A stretch of 64,000 nt of DNA from Humidesulfovibrio sp. (lineage in GTDB: Bacteria; Desulfobacterota; Desulfovibrionia; Desulfovibrionales; Desulfovibrionaceae): NCBI GenBank assembly GCA_031292175.1, contig JARLHQ010000032.1, positions 124,001 to 188,000 on the forward strand, read 5' to 3'. Within the stretch, counting starts at the first letter, position 1, and each line of letters starts with the position of its first letter. Made by a program: the position numbers and the translations under genes. Below, one piece after another: positions 37,340 to 47,554 of the stretch. The notes beneath the pieces are model-generated. The model was not told the DNA's origin. It was given only the letters and a program-made list of their open reading frames with translations, and did not search any database.

Positions 37340-38684
37340 GCTGGCACACCAGAAGGTCGGAGGCGCCCGCGTGGGGCAGGATGAGCCGCGGCTGAAAGCC
37401 GCAGGCCGTCAGGGTTGGAAACAGCGCGGCCTGCCATGGTTCAGAGAGGTCCAGGTGCAGCAGGATGTCCGGCGCGTTGTCCACGTCTTCTTCCCGCAGC
37501 GCTTGCACATGGGCTGCTAGATTGGCCGCGAAGTCCTGTCCGTCCAAAAGGGGTCGCAGAATCGCAAGGCCGCGCCGCCGGTCGAGCGAGGTGGCCAGGA
37601 GCGAATGCTGGGGCAGTCGCGAGGTTCGGGTGGGCTCGACCCGCAGGATATCACGGGAAAAGGCCAGGCGGTCGTACTGGCGCGTGAGGAAGGGCTCAAG
37701 GTCCGCATGCGCCCATACCGCGCCGCCCACGTCCTCGCGCAGGTGGCGGAACAGGGCGGCCTGGGGCTTGCCCGCGGACTCGGCTCCGGCCTCGTTGCGC
37801 AGGGTCAGGCTGCCCAGGCGTTCGAACCAGCCCTTGGGCACATCCGGTGTTGGACGCTCGCTGAAGGCACACAGGGCCTCGGTCCTGGCCACCATGGACA
37901 GAAAACGCTCCACGAGCAGGCGCGCGGCCTCCTGGCCCAGAGCCTGGTCCGCGCTGTCGTCAAAGATGTACGGGCCGGAGAAGACCACGGCGCGCGGGCC
38001 GGAGTTGCGCCAGCACAAAAGCCCGGCTGGTTTGTCCGCGCCGTCCTGGGCCAGCAAGGCCTGGTACTGGCCCGCGGCCACCATGTCCGCGAAACGCGCG
38101 GGCCTGAAAAAACTGTTGGGGCAGGAACGCACGGGGTAATGCCCTGCGGCCAGAAGCGCCGCGTGCTGGAGCAGACCCGCGTGCAGCGGCTCGTCCTCGG
38201 TGCGGGGCACTCTGATGGGCGGGCAGAGTGTCTGCGGAGTCCGCAGGGGTTCGGCCTCGGGATAGTTCCGGTCCACCTCGGCCTGCAACACATAGACGCC
38301 GGAACCGCTGGATTCCAGGCTGCAACGGTCCGTGGTGCGTGAGGCCAAAAGCAGACCCAGCTCGTCGCCCAGGCTCCCGGACTCCTCATCCAGGTCCACA
38401 CTGGCCGCGAAGTTGAGCGCTCGCAGGCTGACCTCGCCGGCGCGGAAGCGGAAGGCCACGCGCACGAAGGTGCCGCCCTGGCTCAAGGTCAGGCGCAGAG
38501 GTTCTTCGCGCCCGGCGAAGCGGCACAGATAGGCGAAGAATTCCTCCACCGCCAGCGAGAGCTTGAGCGCGCCGCTGCGGTCCAGGCCGAAGACCTCGGC
38601 GGCGTTCTCCGCCGTGGCTGTTGCGGCGGGCAGGAAGGCCACGTCCGGCGGGAGTTCCAGGATCAGACGGTTCTCTGAGTGCAC
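37320..38684 (-). CDS. RsbW-like HATPase-domain N-terminus fused to a GNAT-like C-terminal region
   Basis: ENRLILELPPDVAFLPAATATAENAAEVFGLDRSGALKLSLAVEEFFAYL; GTG start at 38684 preferred to the 38774 ORF start. Confidence 0.6.
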   Translation of the reverse strand: MHSENRLILELPPDVAFLPAATATAENAAEVFGLDRSGALKLSLAVEEFFAYLCRFAGREEPLRLTLSQGGTFVRVAFRFRAGEVSLRALNFAASVDLDEESGSLGDELGLLLASRTTDRCSLESSGSGVYVLQAEVDRNYPEAEPLRTPQTLCPPIRVPRTEDEPLHAGLLQHAALLAAGHYPVRSCPNSFFRPARFADMVAAGQYQALLAQDGADKPAGLLCWRNSGPRAVVFSGPYIFDDSADQALGQEAARLLVERFLSMVARTEALCAFSERPTPDVPKGWFERLGSLTLRNEAGAESAGKPQAALFRHLREDVGGAVWAHADLEPFLTRQYDRLAFSRDILRVEPTRTSRLPQHSLLATSLDRRRGLAILRPLLDGQDFAANLAAHVQALREEDVDNAPDILLHLDLSEPWQAALFPTLTACGFQPRLILPHAGASDLLVCQHVPADS

Positions 38685-39373
38685 GGCGTCCTCACAAGGG
38701 GGTTGGAACCGCACGGAAGGCGCGGGTCCGAAGTTCCTGCACCTAGACATAGCAGAGCCGCTTGGGTCGGGCAACAGGGCGGGCGGCTATCGCAGGCAAT
38801 GGATTGCCAGCCTTGTTCCATCGTGGAGCGGAAACAAGAAGGTGTTGGGCCCACGGCTCCTTGCATGTCCTTCACACCCAGGCGTCCCGGTGTCCTTGAA
38901 TTACGTGCTATTCTATGGTGATGCAGTGTAAGTGAGTGCCATTGTCACGATTGTTGCGGCAAGGACTTGTGAGCCGAGGTTTCGCTCGTGGGCACGGAGC
39001 GCTGGCCCCTTCTTTGCAAGTAGTTGCTCGCGGAAACAATTGCCGCATGGCCAAACGTGCTCAAATCGACAGCAAGCGCCCCTGACGGCTTAGGCCGCCT
39101 GTTCGCAGGCGCATGCGCAGATAGGGCCTGGGCGCTAGCCGGCAAGATGGGCCCTTGAATGGTTATTTCCAGGCGGAGGTGCCTGCGCAATCCCTGGCGG
39201 TGTCGGCAATATTTGCATGCTCTGCTTTCCGCCAGGGAGGGGAAGCAAGGGAGGCGCCAGTGGGATGAACATTCGAGCGGCAGGAACCGCTCAGAACGAC
39301 GAGCCCCAGTGGAAACGTTTGGTGTTCTTCATTCTCTGTCATTGGCGTGCAGAGAATGGATAAGGAGCTGACT

Positions 39374-40222
39374 ATGCAAGTTAACAGCACAAATTCTGGT
39401 TCTAGCGTAAATGACAGGGACAGCAGTCTTGCCGCGAGCATCCTGTCCGCAAAGGATACGGATTTCAGCGGCAGCCTGTCTGCATCCGAGCTGGGCATCA
39501 GCGCATCCCAGCTGGCTAAGTTCGATACCGATGGCGATGGCAGCTTGAGCAGCACGGAGCTCACAGCCGCTCTCGCGACGCAGCGCGAGAAGATGCAAGC
39601 CCAGATGGGCAATGAGATGTCGCAAAGCTCCCAGCTGGGCCTGCTCCAGACGAGCCTCAGCCAAGGCGTCACGTCGTCCCAGAGTCCGGGAGGGATGTCC
39701 AGCGGGGGTGGCCTTGCGTCGAGCATCTCCAGTGGTGACTCCTCAGGCGTTTCCGCGCTCACCTCCAACGCGAGTGTTTCGTCCACGACGGCCAGTAACG
39801 CTAGCCATGGGGTCCACCACCACCACCATCATGCGGGAGGGGCCGAGGGTCCCCAGGCAGCCAGCAATGCCGGAAGCACGCAAGGGGATGTTCTGAGCCA
39901 GCTGGAAGAAGAACTCGCTCAGAATCTCTTCTCCAGCATGAACAGTGCGCAGAATGGCGCTTACGCCGCAAGCGGGACGGCGGCCAACGGTTCATCTGGC
40001 AGCGCATCAGGCAGCGACTCCGCCAAGATGGACACGCTGATGAAGAGTCTCTTCACTTCGGCCAGCAGCAGTGGCAGCTCCGAGGGGTCGGATCTCAACT
40101 CCGCCGCGATGTCCAATCTTCTGCTCCGCCAGAAGGCCAGCAGCGCATATCAGAGTGTCGATGGTTACTTTGCGGACCTGTTCAACAGCAGCGAAACGCA
40201 GTCAATATCCCTGACCTCCTAG
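39374..40222 (+). CDS. EF-hand-domain Ser-rich protein with internal hexahistidine tract
   Basis: DTDFSGSLSASELG and DTDGDGSLSSTEL EF-hand loops; GVHHHHHHAGG; RBS aaggag 8 nt upstream of the ATG at 39374. Confidence 0.8.
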   Translation: MQVNSTNSGSSVNDRDSSLAASILSAKDTDFSGSLSASELGISASQLAKFDTDGDGSLSSTELTAALATQREKMQAQMGNEMSQSSQLGLLQTSLSQGVTSSQSPGGMSSGGGLASSISSGDSSGVSALTSNASVSSTTASNASHGVHHHHHHAGGAEGPQAASNAGSTQGDVLSQLEEELAQNLFSSMNSAQNGAYAASGTAANGSSGSASGSDSAKMDTLMKSLFTSASSSGSSEGSDLNSAAMSNLLLRQKASSAYQSVDGYFADLFNSSETQSISLTS

Positions 40223-40248
40223 GTCCTTCGTCCGACGGGAACTTCACA

Positions 40249-40280
40249 AAGGGTCGACCTGATTGGTCGGCCCTTTTCTT
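40249..40280 (+). terminator. Rho-independent terminator after the EF-hand gene
   Basis: aaagggtcgacc-tgatt-ggtcggccctttt. Confidence 0.8.
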
Positions 40281-41053
40281 TTGGGCATGCTTTGGCGCTT
40301 GTTGGAGCGGTTCTTCGAGCCGTGCGGGGGCAGCGTCGGCAGCCAACTGGGGGAGTGTCCTGTGCAAGTGGGGCATTCTGGTGTGCAAGTGCGCGCACGA
40401 GAATGCACAATTTTAGAGAGTTAAAAATAGTAAAATGGTTTCCATGGTTAACTATTTGTGAGTTCTTTTTCCTGTTTGTGGCAAGGCGTCCGGTGCATTC
40501 GCAACGTGCCTGACCCCGTTTCTGCTGGAACTGCGAGAGGAAGTGGTTTGGGCGTTTCCGCCATGCGGGCAGGACTGCCTGTTTCGACCTTCAGGCCCAC
40601 GGTCTCGTTGCGCCTGTTGTGGAACGCCTGTTCCGACACCCCGCGTCCCAACACGGGGCCCTTTCACGTCTGAGGTCTTATCCCTTGAGAATGTCGCCTC
40701 GGTTTCCTGCCACCTGGAAATGATCGTCTCTGACACGCGTCTTTTCCTGCCCATTCCCCTTGTCTGGGGATAGAACGTAATTTCTGGCTCAGGTTCAGGA
40801 GGGCCGGTCAGACCTGCGAAGGCGGGCACTGTCGCGTCCGGCGGGAGCCGTAGCCCCATGCGTCGGGAAGCCCGCTGCACAGCCGGAGCGGGGGGTGGCA
40901 AAAATAACCGCGTGGTGTGAACACGCCCGCCCGGAGTGGGCGCACTCCATCCGTTGGCTGCGGGAACATGCTGCGGAAAAGCGCTTGACAAATGGCGTAG
41001 AGGAATTAATCATTCGATTGAATATATCCCGGACAGAGGCAAGGAGCGTTCAA

Positions 41054-41767
41054 ATGCCATCCAAGAATACTCACGCGAACGAAGGCGCGACCCGGCGCAA
41101 GCTCATCGAGACCGGGGTCAGGCTCTTCGGTCTGCATGGCTTCGAGGCCACAAGCACGCGCGCGCTGGCCACGGCCGCAGACGCGAACCTCGGGTCCATC
41201 TCCTATCATTTCGGCGGCAAAGAGGGGCTTTACCGCGCGGTGCTCGAACACATCGTGGAGATTAAGATGGCGGAGATCGGGCCGGGGCTGGACCGTGTGC
41301 TCACGGTCTGCGCCGACGCCTCGGCGAGTCGCGAGAAGCTGCTTGAAACCCTGCGCGTCCTGGTGCGCACCATGGTGGGCGTGATGATCGGCGGCGAACA
41401 GTCGCAGGCCTTCAGCCAGATCATGATGCAGGAACAGATCGCGCCCACCGCGTCCTTCGACCTCCTCTACAGCGGTTTTTTCGAGAAGGTCCAGGCGGCC
41501 TGGGCGGCGGTTCTCGGCCGGCTCACCGGGCTTCCCACGGACAATAGGGAACTCCGGCTGCGCACCCTGTCCATCATGGGGCAGTTCGTCATCTTCCGCG
41601 TGGGCATGGCGGCCACTCTGCGCCGTCTCGACTGCGAAAAGTTGTCGGATGAGATCATGGAATGCATCGTCCGCTTCGGCATCCAGCAAGTAGAGGCCAT
41701 TGTGGACGGCTTTACGCCGGTGGACCAGCCCGGCTGCGCGTGCGGCCGACAGGAGGATCGCATATGA
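41054..41767 (+). CDS. TetR-family regulator, CecR-like (DUF1956 C-terminus)
   Basis: RRKLIETGVRLFGLHGFEATSTRALATAADANLGSISYHFGGKEGLYRAV; upstream of a YbhGFSR-like operon. Confidence 0.9.
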   Translation: MPSKNTHANEGATRRKLIETGVRLFGLHGFEATSTRALATAADANLGSISYHFGGKEGLYRAVLEHIVEIKMAEIGPGLDRVLTVCADASASREKLLETLRVLVRTMVGVMIGGEQSQAFSQIMMQEQIAPTASFDLLYSGFFEKVQAAWAAVLGRLTGLPTDNRELRLRTLSIMGQFVIFRVGMAATLRRLDCEKLSDEIMECIVRFGIQQVEAIVDGFTPVDQPGCACGRQEDRI

Positions 41768-42777
41768 ACAGGAAGCGCATCCTGGTGGTCCTTGCGGTCG
41801 CAGCCCTCTGCGGCTTGGCTTGGTTCATCATTCAGAGAAATTCACACCATGGCGAGGAGCTGAAGCTCTTTGGCAACGTGGACATCCGCGAAGTTGAGCT
41901 GTCCTTCCGCGTGCCCGGCAAGCTGGCCGAAGTGCGCGTGGATGAAGGCGACCAGGCCAAGGCCGGGGAGCTGCTCGCCGTCCTCGACGCCCAGCACTAC
42001 CGTGACGCCCGGGACAAGGCGGCTGGCGACCGCGACGCGGCCGCCGCGAACATGGCCAAGTACCGCGCGGGCAACCGCGCCGAGGAGATCGCCCAGGCCA
42101 GGGCGCAGGTGGCCCAGATTGATGCCCAGGTGAAGAATGCCGCTACCCTGGCCAAGCGTCGCGAGTTGTTGTTCAAGAGCGGTGCCATTTCGGCCCAGGA
42201 GTATGACGACGCCGTGGCCAGCCGCGATGCGTTGCAGGCCCAGCTCCAAAGCGTTCGCAAGGCCCTGCAGTTGCAAAACGCCGGCTTTCGCACCGAGGAC
42301 GTGCAGGGCGTGGCGGCCAGCCTGCGCTCGGCCGATGCGGCTGTGGCCGCAGCCACTACGGATCTGAACGACACGAAGATCATCGCCCCAGCGGACGGTA
42401 CGGTGATCTCCCGCGTGCGCGAGCCCGGGGCCATGGCTGAGGCGGGGGCCACGGTCCTCGTGCTTTCGCTCGACAAGCCCGTCTGGGTGCGCGCCTACGT
42501 GCCCGAACCGCTGCTTGGCAAGGTCAGCCAGGGCATGCCCGTGCGGGTGTACACCGACAGCCGTCCAGACCGGCCCTATAAGGGCGTTGTGGGATTCATT
42601 TCCCCGGTGGCCGAGTTTACGCCCAAGAACGTGGAGACCGAGACCTTGCGCACGGATCTCGTGTACCGCATCCGCATCGTGGTGAACGAGCCGGACAAGG
42701 AACTGCGTCAGGGCATGCCCGTGACCGTCCGCGCCGCCCCGGCGGGGACGACGACAGCCAAGGGGCCTGGGCAATGA
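41764..42777 (+). CDS. HlyD/YbhG-like membrane fusion protein
   Basis: GNVDIREVELSFRVPGKLAEVRVDEGDQAKAGELLAVLD; coiled coil; IIAPADGTVISRVREPGAM. Confidence 0.95.
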   Translation: MNRKRILVVLAVAALCGLAWFIIQRNSHHGEELKLFGNVDIREVELSFRVPGKLAEVRVDEGDQAKAGELLAVLDAQHYRDARDKAAGDRDAAAANMAKYRAGNRAEEIAQARAQVAQIDAQVKNAATLAKRRELLFKSGAISAQEYDDAVASRDALQAQLQSVRKALQLQNAGFRTEDVQGVAASLRSADAAVAAATTDLNDTKIIAPADGTVISRVREPGAMAEAGATVLVLSLDKPVWVRAYVPEPLLGKVSQGMPVRVYTDSRPDRPYKGVVGFISPVAEFTPKNVETETLRTDLVYRIRIVVNEPDKELRQGMPVTVRAAPAGTTTAKGPGQ

Positions 42778-44525
42778 GCGCCGCCCTGGTCGAGGCGCGG
42801 GAGCTCGCCTTCCGCTACGCACCCGGGGCGGCCCTCGCGCTCGAAGGCGTCACGGCGGACATCCGCCCGGGCCGCGTCACCGGGCTTGTGGGCCCGGACG
42901 GCGCGGGCAAAACCACTTACATCCGCCTTCTGGCCGGTCTGCTCGACGCAAGCTCCGGCAGCGTCTCGGTGCTTGGCCTCGATCCGGCGGCGCAGTCCGA
43001 TGCCCTGCACGAGCGCATCGGCTACATGCCGCAGAAGTTCGGCCTGTATGAGGATCTGAGCGTGGCCGAGAACATGCGGCTCTTCGCCGAGGTGCGCGGG
43101 CTGCCCGCGGCCGAGCGCACCGCCACCTTCGACCGGCTGCTGCACTTCACGGGGCTTGCCCCCTTCACCAAACGCCTGGCCGGGCGGCTCTCCGGCGGCA
43201 TGAAGCAGAAGCTGGGCCTGGCCTGCGCCATGATCCGACGGCCGGAGCTGCTGCTGCTCGACGAGCCCAGCGTGGGCGTGGATCCCATCTCGCGGCGCGA
43301 ACTGTGGCGCATGGTCCGCGCGCTGGCCGACGAGGGCATCGGCGTGCTCTGGAGCACCTCCTACCTCGACGAGGCCGAGGGCTGCGACGAGGTGCTTCTG
43401 CTCTCCGCCGGGCGGCTGCTTTTTTCGGGACTGCCCGCGGAGATGACCGGCCGCGTGACCGGCCGCGTGGTCCAGGTGCGCGGCGTCTCGGGCAATCGCC
43501 GCAGCGTTCTGCGCCGGGCGCTGGGCCAGCCGGGGGTCATGGACGGCGTCATCCAGGGCAGGCACGTGCGCCTCGTGTTGGCATCCGACGCACCGCCGCC
43601 GGACGTGGAGGCCATCCGCGCCGGGCCGGAAGCCGTGGTCGTCCCGGTTCCACCGCGCTTCGAGGACGCCTTTCTGGACATCCTGGGCGGCGGCCCTGGC
43701 GGGGTCTCGCCGCTTGCCGAGCACATGGAGAACAAGCCGCACAGCGAAGGCAGCGTGGTGGAGGCCCGTGGCCTCACCAAACGTTTCGGCGACTTTACCG
43801 CGGCCCAGGACATTGACTTCGCCATCAGGCAGGGCGAGATCTTCGGCCTGCTTGGCCCCAACGGCGCTGGCAAGTCCACCACCTTCAAGATGATGTGCGG
43901 CCTGCTCAAGCCCACGGCAGGCCAGGCCCTGGTGGATGGGCTGGTGCTGGGCAAGTCGAAGGGGGCTGCGCGCTCGCGCATCGGCTACATGGCCCAGAAG
44001 TTCTCGCTTTACGGCACGCTCTCGGTGCGCCAGAATCTGGAGTTCTTCTCCGGGGTCTACGGCCTGGAGGGCGCGCGGCGCTGGAACGCCGTGGAGGGCA
44101 TGATCGAGACCTTCGCGCTCTCCCCGCACCTTTCCGCCTCCGCCGATACGCTGCCTCTCGGCTTCAAGCAGCGCCTGGCGCTCGCCTGCGCTGTGATGCA
44201 CGAGCCCCCGGTGCTTTTCCTGGACGAGCCCACCTCCGGCGTTGACCCCATCACCCGGCGCGAGTTCTGGACGCACATCAACGGCATGGTGGAGCGCGGG
44301 GTCACGGTGATGGTCACCACGCACTTCATGGACGAGGCCGAGTACTGCGACCGCATCGGGCTGGTGTATCGCGGCCGGGTCATCGCCATCGGCTCGCCCG
44401 ACGACCTGAAGGAGAAGGTGCGGAGCGAGGTCCTGCCCGAGCCCACCCTGGAGGACGCGTTCGTGGGCCTGGTGGAGGCCGACGACCAGGCCGGCGACAG
44501 CGAGCGGCGCAAGGAGGCGGCATGA
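42774..44525 (+). CDS. ABC transporter with two ATP-binding domains (YbhF-like)
   Basis: GLVGPDGAGKTTYIR and GLLGPNGAGKSTTFK Walker A; LSGGMKQKLGLACAM and LPLGFKQRLALACAV. Confidence 0.95.
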   Translation: MSAALVEARELAFRYAPGAALALEGVTADIRPGRVTGLVGPDGAGKTTYIRLLAGLLDASSGSVSVLGLDPAAQSDALHERIGYMPQKFGLYEDLSVAENMRLFAEVRGLPAAERTATFDRLLHFTGLAPFTKRLAGRLSGGMKQKLGLACAMIRRPELLLLDEPSVGVDPISRRELWRMVRALADEGIGVLWSTSYLDEAEGCDEVLLLSAGRLLFSGLPAEMTGRVTGRVVQVRGVSGNRRSVLRRALGQPGVMDGVIQGRHVRLVLASDAPPPDVEAIRAGPEAVVVPVPPRFEDAFLDILGGGPGGVSPLAEHMENKPHSEGSVVEARGLTKRFGDFTAAQDIDFAIRQGEIFGLLGPNGAGKSTTFKMMCGLLKPTAGQALVDGLVLGKSKGAARSRIGYMAQKFSLYGTLSVRQNLEFFSGVYGLEGARRWNAVEGMIETFALSPHLSASADTLPLGFKQRLALACAVMHEPPVLFLDEPTSGVDPITRREFWTHINGMVERGVTVMVTTHFMDEAEYCDRIGLVYRGRVIAIGSPDDLKEKVRSEVLPEPTLEDAFVGLVEADDQAGDSERRKEAA

Positions 44526-45664
44526 GCTCCCCGGCATCCAGAAGGCTCGCGGCGCGGCGGCTTCTGGCCATTATCCAGAAGGAGGCGCTGCAGATCGTGC
44601 GCGACCCCTCATCCATCCTCATCGGCTTCATCCTGCCGGTGTTTTTGACGCTCCTCGCAGGCTTCGCCACCAACCTGGACATCGACCACGTGCCCATCGG
44701 ACTGGTGCTTGAGGACTCCTCGCCCGAGGCCCAGGGCTTGGCGGCGGCTTTCCTGGCCACCAAATACTTCAACACGCGCGTGGGCTACGACCGCCGCGAG
44801 TTTACGGACGATCTGGTGGCGGGGAAGGTGCGCGGTATCGTGGTCATCCCGCAGACCTTCAGCCGCAGCCTGGCCCGCGCCAGCGAGAGCGTGCCGTTTC
44901 AGGTCATCGCCGACGGCTCGGAGCCGAACACCGCGACCTTCACCCAGAACTACGCACAGGGCGTGTGGCTCTCCTGGATGCAGATCCGCGCACAGGGGAA
45001 GGGCGCGGAATTCAACCAGCCGGTGTCGCTGGAGCCGCGCACCTGGTACAACCAGGAGCTGGTGAGCCTGAACAGCCTGCTGCCCGGCGGCATGGCCATC
45101 AACCTGACGCTCATCGGCGCGCTCTTGACCGCGCTGGTGGTGGCGCGCGAGTGGGAGCGCGGCACCATGGAGGCCATGCTCGCCACGCCGGTGGGGCGCT
45201 TTGAGATGCTGTTCGGCAAGCTTGTGCCCTATTTTCTGCTGGGCATGGTGGCCATGTTCATCTGCCTGGGCATCACGCTGGTGGTGTTCCACGTGCCCTT
45301 CCGCGGCTCGATCTTCGCTCTGCTCACAGTGTCGGCGGTGTTCATGGTCTCGGCCCTCGGGCTCGGGCTGTTCATCTCCTCCATCGCGCGCAGCCAGTTC
45401 GTGGCCGCCCAGTCGGCCATTCTGGCGGCGTTTCTGCCGGCCTACTTCCTTTCCGGCTACGTGTTCGAGCCCGCGGGCATGCCCCTGCCCATCCGGGTTC
45501 TGTCCCATGCCATCGCGGCCCGTTACTACGTGTCCTGCCTGAAGACCATCTTCCTGGTGGGCGATGCCTGGGAGCAGCTTCTGCCGAACATGCTTGGCAT
45601 GGCGGCCATCGCCGTGGTGCTCCTCGGGCTGACCATCCGCAACACGGCGAGGAAGATCGCATGA
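44522..45664 (+). CDS. ABC-2 type permease (YbhS-like)
   Basis: IIQKEALQIVRDPSSILIGFILPVFLTLLAGFA; six TM segments. Confidence 0.9.
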   Translation: MSSPASRRLAARRLLAIIQKEALQIVRDPSSILIGFILPVFLTLLAGFATNLDIDHVPIGLVLEDSSPEAQGLAAAFLATKYFNTRVGYDRREFTDDLVAGKVRGIVVIPQTFSRSLARASESVPFQVIADGSEPNTATFTQNYAQGVWLSWMQIRAQGKGAEFNQPVSLEPRTWYNQELVSLNSLLPGGMAINLTLIGALLTALVVAREWERGTMEAMLATPVGRFEMLFGKLVPYFLLGMVAMFICLGITLVVFHVPFRGSIFALLTVSAVFMVSALGLGLFISSIARSQFVAAQSAILAAFLPAYFLSGYVFEPAGMPLPIRVLSHAIAARYYVSCLKTIFLVGDAWEQLLPNMLGMAAIAVVLLGLTIRNTARKIA

Positions 45665-46773
45665 AGTTCTCCCGCGTTAAGGCCCTCGTGATCAAGGAAC
45701 TGCTCGCCGTGCTGCGCGACAAGAAGAGCCGCATGGTGCTCATCATGCCGCCGCTCATGCAGCTGACCATCTTCGCCTTCGCCGCGACCATGGAGGTCAA
45801 GAACATCGAGCTTGCCGTGCTGGATAAGGACGGCGGCAAGGCTGCGGTGGAGCTGGTGCAACGCTTCAACGGCTCGCCCTCGTTCACGCGGGTGTTCCCC
45901 TTATCCAGCCAGGGCGAGGTCGCGCCCACGCTGGAGGGGGAGAAGGCCATGGCCGTGCTCGTCATCGACGAGGACTTCTCGCGCGATGTGGCTGCGGGCC
46001 GGCCCGCCAAGGCGCACATCCTGCTCGACGGCCGGCGCAGCAACGCCGCGCAGATCGTGCAGGGCTACGCCCAAAGCATTGTGCAGCAATACAACACCGA
46101 CCTGGCCGCGCGAGCGCAGCAGGTCGGCCCGCCCGCGACGCTTGTGGCGCGCAACTGGTTCAATCCCAATCTGGAATACCTCTGGTTCACGGTGCCCAAC
46201 CTCATCGGGATGTTGAGCATGGTCGTGGGGCTCATCGTCACGGCGCTTTCCGTGGCGCGCGAGCGGGAGATGGGCACCTTTGACCAGCTCCTCGTGTCGC
46301 CCATTTCGCCACAGGAGATTCTGGCGGGCAAGACCATTCCGGCCATGATCCTCGGTTTTTTGGAGAGCCTCCTCATTACCAGCGTGGCGGTTTTTCTCTT
46401 CCACATTCCCTGCGTCGGCTCGTTGTGGTCGCTGTTCGTGAGCCTGCTGCTCTTCCTGTTTTCGGTGGTGGGCTTCGGGCTGTTCATCTCCTCTCTGTGC
46501 AACACCCAGCAGCAGGCCATCCTGGGCACCTTCACCTTCATGATGCCGGCCACGCTGCTTTCCGGCTTCGCCACCCCCATCGAGTCCATGCCGCGCTTCC
46601 TGCAGATCGTTTCCCTGGCCAACCCCATGCGGCACTTCCTGGTGGCGGTGCGCGGCATCATGCTCAAGGGCATGCCTTTTTTCACCGTGCTCGGCATCGT
46701 CTGGCCCCTGGCGGTCATCGCGGTGGTGACGCTAACCTTGGCGAACTGGCTTTTCCGGCGGGGATTGGAGTAG
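45661..46773 (+). CDS. ABC-2 type permease (YbhR-like)
   Basis: VIKELLAVLRDKKSRMVLIMPPLMQLTIFAFAATMEVKNIELAVLD; ANPMRHFLVAVRGIMLKG. Confidence 0.9.
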   Translation: MKFSRVKALVIKELLAVLRDKKSRMVLIMPPLMQLTIFAFAATMEVKNIELAVLDKDGGKAAVELVQRFNGSPSFTRVFPLSSQGEVAPTLEGEKAMAVLVIDEDFSRDVAAGRPAKAHILLDGRRSNAAQIVQGYAQSIVQQYNTDLAARAQQVGPPATLVARNWFNPNLEYLWFTVPNLIGMLSMVVGLIVTALSVAREREMGTFDQLLVSPISPQEILAGKTIPAMILGFLESLLITSVAVFLFHIPCVGSLWSLFVSLLLFLFSVVGFGLFISSLCNTQQQAILGTFTFMMPATLLSGFATPIESMPRFLQIVSLANPMRHFLVAVRGIMLKGMPFFTVLGIVWPLAVIAVVTLTLANWLFRRGLE

Positions 46774-46830
46774 GAGGACCACAGGCGGCCCTGCGCGGGA
46801 CACTTCTGGGAAGAACGGCGCGCGATCAAG

Positions 46831-46895
46831 AAAGGGCTTACGAACGTAATCGCAAGCCCTTGATCTATCGAGTGGTGGGGCTGGAGAAAATTGAA
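46831..46895 (-). repeat. 65-bp repeat copy A, terminator hairpin plus decayed tRNA 3' end
   Basis: aaagggcttacgaacgtaatcgcaagcccttgatctatcgagtggtggggctggagaaaattgaa; same length as copy B at 49858. Confidence 0.85.
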
Positions 46896-47030
46896 GCTGT
46901 GATTTATGACGGTAGACGTAACCGTCGGCCGGAACCCGCTCGCATCCTCTTCACCTTGATCCTCTTTGCGGCTATGCTCCCGCCAAGCGAACCCAACAAG
47001 CAAGGCAACCTGCCCCGAGGATCGACCATC

Positions 47031-47378
47031 ATGCCACAGAAACAATGCCGCCAGACCCGCCACCTGCCAGCTTTCATTCTCCTCGTGGTGGCCGAGGCGC
47101 CTCTGCATGGGGGGGGCATCCACACAGCCCTCATGGAACGGTTGCCCGGCCTCAAACCGGACACCGGAGCCATCTACCGGACGCTCCAGGCGCTGGAGGC
47201 CGAGGGCGAGCTTTCATTCGCCTGGGACACCTCGAACCCTGGCCCGGCCCGCAAGGTTTACCGCCTGACTCCCAAGGGCTGGGAGCGTCTTGCCGTCTGG
47301 AAAGGCGAAATCGAGCACCGCTTGAGTTTGCTGCAGGGTTTCCTCTCCGCCTACGATCGCTTGTCCCATCCAGCATAA
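47031..47378 (+). CDS. PadR-family transcriptional regulator
   Basis: LPAFILLVVAEAPLHGGGIHTALMERLPGLKPDTGAIYRTLQALEAEGEL. Confidence 0.9.
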   Translation: MPQKQCRQTRHLPAFILLVVAEAPLHGGGIHTALMERLPGLKPDTGAIYRTLQALEAEGELSFAWDTSNPGPARKVYRLTPKGWERLAVWKGEIEHRLSLLQGFLSAYDRLSHPA

Positions 47379-47554
47379 GCCTCCCCAAGCAGCCGCTTCA
47401 CGGCCTTCCCTGGCGCCATGAACAGCACTTCCTCTCGCAGGGGGTCTGCGGGTGGATTTCGTGCGCCCTTGCTCCGGGCGCTTGACAAGTTTCTGTGTGG
47501 TTCATATGCTGTAATTGACATCTAGATGTTTATTGCACCTAAGGAGGTGTCCTC

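Noticed and set aside
38930-39370. Possible riboswitch upstream of the EF-hand gene
   Set aside because: GC-rich hairpins present but no match to a riboswitch consensus that I can recall could be defended
40452-40991. 179-aa minus-strand ORF between the EF-hand and CecR-like genes
   Set aside because: Low-complexity Arg/Pro/Thr composition, no recognisable motif or RBS
42708-44537. 609-aa minus-strand ORF
   Set aside because: Antisense to the two-domain ABC ATPase gene
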